NCBI GenBank assembly: GCA_903934155.1
Contig: CAIZMS010000105.1
Coordinates: forward strand, 1-5,952
Source of the DNA: an uncultured bacterium
Lineage (GTDB): Bacteria; Verrucomicrobiota; Kiritimatiellia; CAIKKV01; CAITUY01
Length of the DNA stretch: 5,952 nt
Reading direction: 5' to 3'
Each line of letters opens with the position of its first letter. Positions within the stretch are counted from its first letter, which is position 1. Positions 1-4,508 of the stretch are shown in pieces. Both the position numbers and the translations under genes were made by a program. The notes under the pieces were generated by a model. The model ran no database searches, had not been told where the DNA came from, and was given only the letters and a program-made list of their open reading frames with translations.

Positions 1-20
1 ATGGCGTACTCGTCATTTAG

Positions 21-95
21 AAAAATCGCGAAACATTTTCTTCTCTTTATCTTTCTCTCTCGATCCCCTCCGTATTCTCCAGCGAAGCGGGTGGT
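21..95. repeat. Dispersed intergenic repeat, copy at window start
   Basis: Two parts of this stretch recur elsewhere in the window. Positions 76-95 (tctccagcgaagcgggtggt) are the exact 20-bp reverse complement of 5913-5932. Positions 21-40 match 2771-2790 in the same orientation at 18 of 20 bases (core aaaaatcg, then y, then gaaacatt). The bases between are a pyrimidine-rich tract that mirrors the purine-rich tract at 5933-5952. It lies just downstream of the MipA-like gene. No poly-T-tailed stem is visible, so I do not call it a terminator. The role is unknown; it resembles the dispersed repeat families found between genes in many bacteria. Confidence 0.6.
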
Positions 96-123
96 AAAAT
101 CCCCCACGTTTTGACAGGAAAAA

Positions 124-984
124 TCAGCGGCGGGTCTGAACCTTGGTGCTGGACTCGGCGATCTTCCAGCTCAAGGCGGCCCCGACGGTGACATTGTTTC
201 TGGACCGCACCAGAGGGCTGTCCTCGTATACCGCGCCTTCACAATTTTCAAGCCGGGCATAGGCGGAGAGGGAAACGCCGTCAAATAGTTTCCGGGATAC
301 CCAGCCCGACAACGAGGCCCCGCCATACCCGCCCCCACTCTGATAAGCGGACCGGGCTGAAGTCACAGAACGCTCATCCACATCGTAAAAATAACCATGA
401 TACTGGTTGTCGGCAAAATCCACTCCGCCCTTCAACCCGACATTCCAGGGCGACCCGGCACGCGGCGTAAACCGAGCCAGCACCAGGCTCAAGGCCGCCC
501 GTTCCCCCTCGTACCCCGGACTGAAATTATCCATATCGATTGACCCCACGGCGCGGACAGCGGCCTCGAAATAGAGGGCGGAAACCTTTTTTCCGCGATA
601 GAGGAACAACCGGACCGCAGGCCCCAGTTCCATGAGGGGATCCAGCTCGGGCATTCCCTCCCGGGCGCTCGTCCCCTCGCGTACCGGCGGACTTCCACTG
701 ATCGAAAGCTCGGTCTCAACCCAGGTTCCCTTGTAGAACAATCCCCGCACTCCCTCCCGGTCGGCCTGAATGTAATCGCCGCGGTAGATGAAATAGGGAA
801 CCGGAAAGGCATACCACTGGTAATCATCCGAACCCCGGTAACAGGGCATTCGCGCACCGAGCCCGAACAGCCCGACTTCCCATTTCGGCAACGCCGGCGG
901 CCCATTGGTCGCCTCTGCCCCCCACGCCGATACCCCCATCGCCAGCAAAACCACTAACACAAAATATCGCAGCACATAATTCAT
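124..984 (-). CDS. MipA/OmpV family outer-membrane protein
   Basis: The product is a predicted outer-membrane beta-barrel of the MipA/OmpV family (MltA-interacting protein). Known members act as scaffolds for murein hydrolases or as outer-membrane proteins of uncertain role. From the start used here (286 aa), residues 1-25 form a signal peptide: NYVLR, a hydrophobic core, and a likely cleavage site near AWGA/EA. The family signature follows: YRGSDDYQWYAFPVPYFIYRGD at about 49-70, a GMPELDP/ELGP block at about 110-122, and YHGYFYDV plus a GGGYGG stretch at about 195-222. The start is uncertain. The frame is open up to 1044, with candidates TTG 1044, ATG 1041 and ATG 1017. I chose ATG 984 because it gives a compact signal peptide and has a weak AGAAAG five bases upstream. 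The C-terminus ends in SWKI plus a 13-residue polar tail instead of the usual terminal aromatic residue. It is transcribed away from the transposase, with no operon partner in view. Confidence 0.88.
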   Translation of the reverse strand: MNYVLRYFVLVVLLAMGVSAWGAEATNGPPALPKWEVGLFGLGARMPCYRGSDDYQWYAFPVPYFIYRGDYIQADREGVRGLFYKGTWVETELSISGSPPVREGTSAREGMPELDPLMELGPAVRLFLYRGKKVSALYFEAAVRAVGSIDMDNFSPGYEGERAALSLVLARFTPRAGSPWNVGLKGGVDFADNQYHGYFYDVDERSVTSARSAYQSGGGYGGASLSGWVSRKLFDGVSLSAYARLENCEGAVYEDSPLVRSRNNVTVGAALSWKIAESSTKVQTRR

Positions 985-1054
985 CAGTACTTTCTGTATA
1001 CCTGAAACGAAATACATTTGCCACCCACTTCGATTACTCATCAATCAGGAGGAA

Positions 1055-1112
1055 GACTTCACCACTGATCTTCACTAATTCGCACTGATGAGGAGAAGAA
1101 TTTGAACAGAAG
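1055..1112 (+). repeat. Inverted-repeat copy 1 of a 10-nt-period repeat
   Basis: This 58-nt stretch contains three near-identical units of about 10 nt (cactgatctt, cactaattcg, cactgatgag) followed by gaatttgaacagaag. A diverged copy lies in reverse orientation at 2836-2888. The two share gacttcaccact at one end and gaatttgaacagaag at the other. The copies enclose the transposase and the geneless stretch after it. Repeats of this kind are probably dispersed non-coding elements; whether they belong to the IS is unclear. Confidence 0.6.
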
Positions 1113-1124
1113 TTAGGATGAGAA

Positions 1125-1202
1125 GGCTGATCTCCTTAAAAGCTGTGATAAAATCACGAGCAAATAAAAAACGCACTCAAAGGTGCAATAAGGAGATCAG
1201 CC
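1125..1202 (+). promoter_or_regulatory. Structured leader sequestering the transposase RBS
   Basis: A perfect 14-bp inverted repeat joins 1125-1138 to 1189-1202 (right arm taaggagatcagcc). The right arm contains the transposase Shine-Dalgarno AAGGAG (1190-1195) and ends one base before the ATG at 1203. The enclosed 50 nt form two further hairpins. One is GCT-GTGAT / ATCAC-g-AGC (1142-1161, loop AAA). The other is GCACT / GGTGC (1173-1186, loop CAAA). The RNA therefore folds as a three-way junction with the ribosome binding site in the closing stem. By analogy with IS10 and IS50, where inverted repeats block translation of readthrough transcripts, this should silence the transposase on mRNA entering from outside. 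It could alternatively be part of an IS110-type bridge RNA, although it is shorter than described examples. Confidence 0.65.
1146..1154 (+). promoter_or_regulatory. Possible extended -10 promoter of the transposase
   Basis: The bases TG-A-TAAAAT resemble an extended -10 element: five of six bases match TATAAT, and TG lies one base upstream. I see no good -35 at the proper distance. A start about 7 nt downstream would lie inside the loop of the 1125-1202 structure. The native transcript would then lack the left arm and keep its ribosome binding site free. The region is AT-rich, so the match could be chance. Confidence 0.3.
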
Positions 1203-2255
1203 ATGAATAATAATATGACGGTCGGCATGGATTTGGGAGATAAAAATAACACGGTTTGCGTTTTGGACGCAGCGGGGGCGGTGGTGCTTCGAGAGCAACT
1301 TGTAAACACCAAGGAATCGCTGATGAAGTTTTTCAAGAAATACCCTGGATCGCTGGTGGCGGTTGAGGCAGGAACTCATTCGCCCTGGATTTCCCGTCTG
1401 CTGGAGAGTCTTGGGTGTGAAGTTTTGGTGGGGAATGCGAGGAAGTTGCGGGCGATCTGGACGGCGAAGGACAAGTGTGACGGGCGGGATGCCGAGATGC
1501 TGGCGCGAATTGCGCGTGTGGATCGGTCGTTGCTGTATCCGATCCATCACCGCGGTGAAGCAACCCAGATGGATCTTGCCGTCATGAGGGCGCGTGATGA
1601 ACTGGTAAGCGTGCGTGCCGATTTGGTGAACCATGTTCGCAGCACGGTGAAGGGGACGGGGCATCGCGTTAACAAGTGCAGCACTGAAGCATTTTCCAGG
1701 AAATCCCAAGAGAGCATTCCCGAGGGATTGCGTCCTGCCTTGATGCCCATCATCGAGGCCATCGAAGCGATCAGCGAGAAGATCCGGGCCTTTGATAAGG
1801 AAATCGCCACGACGATGCAAGCGCGCCATCCGGAAGCTAAGCGGTTGAGTCAAGTGCCTGGAGTCGGTCCCGTGACCTCGATGGGTTTTGTGCTGTCGCT
1901 GGAAGACCCTGCTCGATTCACGAAGAGTCGGTCGGTAGGAGCCTATCTGGGGTTGACAGCCAAAAGGGATCAATCGGGGCAGACGGACAAGCAACTGAGG
2001 ATTACGAAAGCGGGCGATGAATATGTCCGCCGATTGCTGGTGGGGTGTTCCCATTACATTCTGGGAGTGTTTGGGCCGGACTGCGATCTGCGCAGGTTCG
2101 GACTCAAACTGGCCGCCAGAGGAGGAAAAAACGCCAAGCGCCGCGCGATCGTGGCGGTGGCACGCAAGTTGGGAGTAATGTTGCATCGGTTATGGGTGAC
2201 GGGTGCGGCGTATGATCCGGATTTTCTGACAAACAGGATGAAACAAGCAGCTTAA
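1203..2255 (+). CDS. IS110-family transposase (DEDD type)
   Basis: This 350-aa protein is a complete IS110-family recombinase, which moves its element by a bridge-RNA-guided, Holliday-junction-like route. The N-terminal RuvC-like DEDD domain shows D10 (GMDLG), E55 (VAVEAG), and D93 and D96 in KCDGRDAEMLAR. The C-terminal Transposase_20 domain starts at VPGVGPVTS (about 218-226) and runs through VGAYLGL (245-251) and QSGQ (257-260). S258 is the likely counterpart of the catalytic serine. After it come RITKAGDEYVRRLL and a basic segment, GGKNAKRRAIVAVARKLGVMLHRLW. AAGGAG lies 7 nt before the ATG but sits inside a 14-bp stem. No frameshift or internal stop is seen and length is normal for the family, so the gene is probably functional. 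I cannot decide between the IS110 subgroup (non-coding RNA upstream) and the IS1111 subgroup (downstream). Confidence 0.95.
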   Translation: MNNNMTVGMDLGDKNNTVCVLDAAGAVVLREQLVNTKESLMKFFKKYPGSLVAVEAGTHSPWISRLLESLGCEVLVGNARKLRAIWTAKDKCDGRDAEMLARIARVDRSLLYPIHHRGEATQMDLAVMRARDELVSVRADLVNHVRSTVKGTGHRVNKCSTEAFSRKSQESIPEGLRPALMPIIEAIEAISEKIRAFDKEIATTMQARHPEAKRLSQVPGVGPVTSMGFVLSLEDPARFTKSRSVGAYLGLTAKRDQSGQTDKQLRITKAGDEYVRRLLVGCSHYILGVFGPDCDLRRFGLKLAARGGKNAKRRAIVAVARKLGVMLHRLWVTGAAYDPDFLTNRMKQAA

Positions 2256-2728
2256 AGATAAGGATGCTTTTAAGGTAAAAACAGAAGAGCACAGGAGACA
2301 ACGAGTAGTCCGAAGCTAATCCATATTTTCAACAGAGGTACTTTACGTCCCGTCCGGGAGACTGCGATTCGCGTGCTGAACCGGTTGCCAGCCTGGCAAC
2401 ACTAAACGAGTTCGAACAGAAGTATGCAGCCCCACGACGGACCCTAAAATGCACCGGGTCAAAGGCAGACCCATAAAGAGTGCGGATGGAAGCATGACGT
2501 TCAGGGACCCTCCGAAGAAAATGTGGAGTCCGCAAACGGACTTCTTGACTAGCCTTCTCATGGAAGCACGCGAAGCTCGCAAAGGGAAGACAATGTTGCG
2601 GCATTTTCGTTCGGGAGTACCCGAGCCAAAAATCCCGCAACGATTCTTCGCCGGAATTGGGAGAAATAAGACAACTCCATCTGTGCTTCGCGCCTCAAAA
2701 CTTTATCCTCAATTCCTCCCGAAAGGGC
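2256..2728. other. Stretch without a supported gene, with small hairpins
   Basis: I see no convincing coding sequence here. The one plus-strand frame of 110 codons (2449-2781) runs straight through the palindrome at 2729-2784, uses many AGA/AGG/ATA/AGT codons unlike the neighbours, and resembles no family I know. Small structures are visible: TCCCG-tc-CGGGA (2348-2359), the palindrome AACCGGTT (2379-2386), and GTTGCCA-gcc-TGGCAAC (2384-2400), a 7-bp stem with a 3-nt loop. Bases 2315-2338 (gctaatcc ... aacagagg) loosely resemble part of the repeat at 2836-2888. The first part may be the non-coding right end of the IS110 element. Confidence 0.45.
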
Positions 2729-2784
2729 GTTTCACGATTTTTGGTGGATCCCGCCCTGGCGGGATGCAGCAAAAATCGTGAAAC
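2729..2784. repeat. 56-bp palindromic hairpin
   Basis: The outer arms gtttcacgattttt (2729-2742) and aaaaatcgtgaaac (2771-2784) are perfect 14-bp complements. The inner arms atcccgcc (2748-2755) and ggcgggat (2758-2765) add 8 bp around a CT centre. The joining 5/5 segment pairs at three of five positions. The whole is thus a hairpin of 25 pairs with two mismatches. The right arm plus the following bases also match positions 21-40, so it belongs to the repeat family at the window ends. It could end transcription of the minus-strand operon, but no T-tract follows, so I call it a repeat. Confidence 0.75.
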
Positions 2785-2796
2785 ATTCTCTTTCCT

Positions 2797-2833
2797 GCCC
2801 TGAGCCTGCCGAACGGGCTTCGCGAACTTCGCG
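2797..2833. repeat. Short hairpin cluster in the repeat mosaic
   Basis: GCCC (2797-2800) pairs with GGGC (2815-2818). Next to it is the tight hairpin CGCGA-act-TCGCG (2821-2833). The reverse complement of the stretch up to 2840 reads gaagcacgcgaagttcgcga and resembles gaagcacgcgaagctcgcaa at 2563-2582. This points to another repeat module used twice in this gap. Confidence 0.4.
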
Positions 2834-2835
2834 TG

Positions 2836-2888
2836 CTTCTGTTCAAATTCCGGATTAGCGAAAATTAGTGCAGATTAGTGGTGAAGTC
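2836..2888 (-). repeat. Inverted-repeat copy 2 of the 10-nt-period repeat
   Basis: Read on the minus strand this is gacttcaccact, units cactaatctg, cactaatttt and cgctaatccg, then gaatttgaacagaag. It is the reverse-oriented, slightly shorter relative of 1055-1112. Its outer end overlaps the last codons (Leu-His-His) and the TAA stop of the glycosyltransferase gene, so the repeat supplies that gene's 3' end. Confidence 0.6.
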
Positions 2889-4068
2889 CCTCTTCTGGGC
2901 GGCACTTCTTGATGAGGTTCACAATCGCCCACACCAACACGCCGGTTACGATGGCGAGGATCGGGGCGGCGATCAAAGACCCCAGGAACCACTCCCACAC
3001 CCGCTGCGGAGCCTGATAGATCCAAGTCTCCCGCGTCATCGCCATCAACCACTCCCCATGCCGCATGAAATACCCCAGCTCCACGCAAAGAAACGGCACC
3101 ACCGGCGGCATACACAGGTTCTGGATCGATACCGCCATCAGCCGGTTCAACTTGAACCGGGTCGCCACATACAAAATCACCACCGTATGCAGCGACACCA
3201 GCGGCAATGTGGCCAGAAACACCCCCACCGCTGCCGCCATCCCCAGTTCCGCCGGTGTGGCATGCTCCAACAACAGGTGCCTCCAAAAGCGAACCGGATG
3301 CCTGAAGAAAACCCTGAATTCATCCGATTCCCGTACCACCAGCTGCCGATGTGGCCAGGGATTCAACCGGCGCAACACCAGCAGCACATGCCGGTGCGTC
3401 AACCGGAGATTGTCCAGAAACGGCCGAAAATGCGAAATCCGCTTCCCCTTCTCCGGATAGGTCACCTCGACCCCGATGGATTTTATCGCCAGCCCGGCCC
3501 AGGCCGCCCGCGCCAGCACCTCCACCTCAAAATCATACCGCCCGGAATCGAATACCAGCTCGGAGAGTAGTTTCACCGGATAGGCCCGGAACCCGCTCTG
3601 GGTATCCGTCATCCGCACCCCCGTCTCAAGCCTCAACCAGAAGTCCGAAAACCCCATCCCAAACCGGCTTGAGGAGGGAACATTCGGCGAATCCATATCA
3701 CGAGCCCCAATGACAATGGCCGTCGGGTCTTCCGCCAGGACAGGAAGGAATTTCCGGATGTCGGAAGGATGGTGCTGCCCGTCGGCATCCACCGTGATCA
3801 TGATTTCGCCCCCCTTCTCCCGCACAGTCGCAAGCGCCGTCAGAATCGCCTTCCCCTTGCCCAGGTTGATGTCGTGTCGCACCACAACAATATCCGTCCC
3901 GCGGAACATCCCGGCGATGTCCCCATCCGTACTGCCATCGTCCACCACCAGAACATGGGGCAATTCCGCGCGACACCCCTGCGCCACCTCTATTACGGTA
4001 GCCGCATTGTTGTAAACCGGGATAACCGCCCAGATACGATCATATAAAGATAAGGCACCAGATTGCAT
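2875..4068 (-). CDS. GT2 glycosyltransferase fused to a DUF2062 membrane domain
   Basis: This 397-aa protein joins two domains. Residues 12-235 are a family 2 glycosyltransferase of the dolichyl-phosphate-mannose-synthase-like type: VIPVYNN at 15-21, the nucleotide-binding DDGSTDG at 43-49, the metal-binding DADGQH at 94-99, and DTQSGFRAYP at 155-164. It probably transfers a sugar from a nucleotide donor to a lipid or envelope acceptor on the cytoplasmic face. Residues 255-390 match DUF2062, with two or three hydrophobic segments (about 275-305, 317-335 and 362-387) and the GVFLATLPL...LHT signature. This domain would anchor the enzyme in the membrane. The start ATG at 4068 has no strong Shine-Dalgarno. 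The gene follows the radical SAM gene in the same direction, with a four-helix-bundle cassette between them. Its 3' end lies in a repeat. The acceptor substrate is unknown. Confidence 0.9.
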   Translation of the reverse strand: MQSGALSLYDRIWAVIPVYNNAATVIEVAQGCRAELPHVLVVDDGSTDGDIAGMFRGTDIVVVRHDINLGKGKAILTALATVREKGGEIMITVDADGQHHPSDIRKFLPVLAEDPTAIVIGARDMDSPNVPSSSRFGMGFSDFWLRLETGVRMTDTQSGFRAYPVKLLSELVFDSGRYDFEVEVLARAAWAGLAIKSIGVEVTYPEKGKRISHFRPFLDNLRLTHRHVLLVLRRLNPWPHRQLVVRESDEFRVFFRHPVRFWRHLLLEHATPAELGMAAAVGVFLATLPLVSLHTVVILYVATRFKLNRLMAVSIQNLCMPPVVPFLCVELGYFMRHGEWLMAMTRETWIYQAPQRVWEWFLGSLIAAPILAIVTGVLVWAIVNLIKKCRPEEGLHH

Positions 4069-4093
4069 GAACTTGAACGTTCTAACCGCGTAA

Positions 4094-4126
4094 GTATTCA
4101 GGATTCAGGAGTCAGAATTCAGAATT
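4094..4126. repeat. Left inverted repeat of the four-helix-bundle cassette
   Basis: This stretch is made of 7-nt units: ttcagga, ttcagga, gtcagaa, ttcagaa (4097-4124). Positions 4094-4115 are the exact 22-bp reverse complement of 4479-4500. On the minus strand the repeat encodes the last residues of the four-helix-bundle protein (LNSDS) and its TGA stop at 4105-4107. Confidence 0.85.
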
Positions 4127-4470
4127 GCCTGCGAGTAAGCCTCCAACAACTTACTTACCTCCACCAGTACTGCCCGCAACCCGGAAACATCCCCGTAATC
4201 AAGGTCATGGGCTAGAATCAAGTAGTATCGTGATTCTTCGAGGGAGCCTTGCGCAATATTAAGAAAACGGAGTTTATCTGCTTTTCCTCGTTTCCTGAAT
4301 CCTTCCGCAATATTCGCAGCAACAGATACAGCAGCCCGTCGAAATTGAGACGATAAACCGTAAGTTTCTGCGCGAGGAAATGTCCGTGACAAACGGTAGG
4401 CAGAAAGCACAAATTGATGAGCCTTTTGCCAAACCACCAAATCTTCAAATGTTTTTGCCGGTTCTCTCAT
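4105..4470 (-). CDS. Four-helix-bundle protein, 23S rRNA intervening-sequence type
   Basis: This 121-aa protein belongs to the S23/IVP four-helix-bundle family, first known from open reading frames in 23S rRNA intervening sequences and related to the Avd accessory protein of diversity-generating retroelements. Family motifs are clear: FEDLVVWQKAHQ (9-19), YRLSRTFPRAETYGL (25-39), SSQFRRAAVSVAANIAEGF (40-58), RFLNIAQGSLEESRYYLILAHDL (68-90). The basic surface of relatives binds nucleic acid, but the role of free-standing members is unknown. I chose ATG 4470 because the conserved domain starts there and AGGAG lies five bases upstream (4476-4480, minus strand). The frame could be extended to a TTG at 4503, but that would translate the repeat. 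The gene fills a cassette bounded by inverted repeats and sits between two genes of a probable operon, so it looks like a mobile passenger. Confidence 0.9.
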   Translation of the reverse strand: MREPAKTFEDLVVWQKAHQFVLSAYRLSRTFPRAETYGLSSQFRRAAVSVAANIAEGFRKRGKADKLRFLNIAQGSLEESRYYLILAHDLDYGDVSGLRAVLVEVSKLLEAYSQAILNSDS

Positions 4471-4500
4471 TCTGACTCCTGACTCCTGAATCCTGAATAC
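4470..4500. repeat. Right inverted repeat of the four-helix-bundle cassette
   Basis: On the minus strand this reads as four 7-nt units: ttcagga, ttcagga, gtcagga, gtcagaa. Positions 4479-4500 match the left repeat exactly over 22 bp in opposite orientation. The copies differ only in the inner units. Confidence 0.85.
4476..4480 (-). promoter_or_regulatory. RBS of the four-helix-bundle gene, supplied by the repeat
   Basis: AGGAG, five bases before the ATG at 4470, arises where two 7-nt repeat units (gtcagga and gtcagaa) join. The last unit also contributes the A of the start codon. The terminal repeat therefore carries the translation start signal, and this decides the start. Confidence 0.6.
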
Positions 4501-4508
4501 CAAAGTAA

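Larger units (their letters stand above)
1114..2413 (+). mobile_element. IS110-family element, approximate extent
   Basis: The transposase at 1203-2255 defines the element, but its ends cannot be fixed from one copy because IS110 elements usually lack terminal inverted repeats and target duplications. The limits given are the inner edges of an exact 10-bp direct repeat, gaacagaagt, at 1104-1113 and 2414-2423. Including flanking bases, the two sites match at 14 of 16 positions. This would give an element of about 1.3 kb, with about 90 nt on the left carrying the structured leader and about 160 nt on the right carrying hairpins. That size suits the family. The boundaries are inference. Confidence 0.4.
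4094..4500 (-). mobile_element. Candidate 407-bp cassette carrying the four-helix-bundle gene
   Basis: A single small gene lies exactly between two inverted repeats of 7-nt units. The repeats overlap its start and stop. Outside the cassette, only 8 nt separate it from the radical SAM stop codon and 25 nt from the glycosyltransferase start, so its removal restores a 33-nt gap typical of an operon. On the minus strand TTAC occurs on both sides (4505-4508 and 4090-4093), but only one copy touches a repeat end, so a target duplication is unproven. The cassette encodes no transposase. Mobility would depend on another factor or on the four-helix protein itself; this is inference. Confidence 0.5.

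Noticed and set aside
1055..1112. 10-nt-period repeat as a CRISPR array
   Set aside because: The units are about 10 nt, degenerate and directly abutting, with no spacers and no cas genes.
1197..2186. Long minus-strand open frame (329 codons) opposite the transposase
   Set aside because: It is antisense to a clear IS110 transposase; its His/Arg/Pro/Gln-rich composition is typical of a shadow frame.
2329..2640. 103-codon minus-strand open frame in the same gap
   Set aside because: It overlaps the other unconvincing frame, shows no recognisable motif and covers the hairpins at 2348-2400.
2449..2781. 110-codon plus-strand open frame after the IS110 transposase
   Set aside because: It runs through both arms of the 56-bp palindrome, has no clear Shine-Dalgarno, uses rare-type codons unlike the neighbours and resembles no known family.
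2729..2784. Palindrome as a rho-independent terminator of the minus-strand operon
   Set aside because: No T-tract follows the stem on either strand, and its sequence recurs elsewhere as a repeat. Some terminator activity cannot be excluded.
2878..3570. Plus-strand open frame (230 codons) opposite the glycosyltransferase
   Set aside because: It is rich in His, Arg, Pro and Gln and lies wholly antisense to a well-supported GT2-DUF2062 gene.
4075..4082. Palindrome GAACGTTC upstream of the glycosyltransferase as an operator
   Set aside because: An 8-bp palindrome is expected by chance at this scale, and no second site or promoter accompanies it.
4094..4500. Diversity-generating retroelement, because of the Avd-like protein
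   Set aside because: There is no reverse transcriptase, template repeat or variable repeat in the window.
4471..4503. N-terminal extension of the four-helix-bundle protein from TTG 4503
   Set aside because: The extra 11 residues are translated repeat units; the conserved domain and AGGAG both point to ATG 4470.
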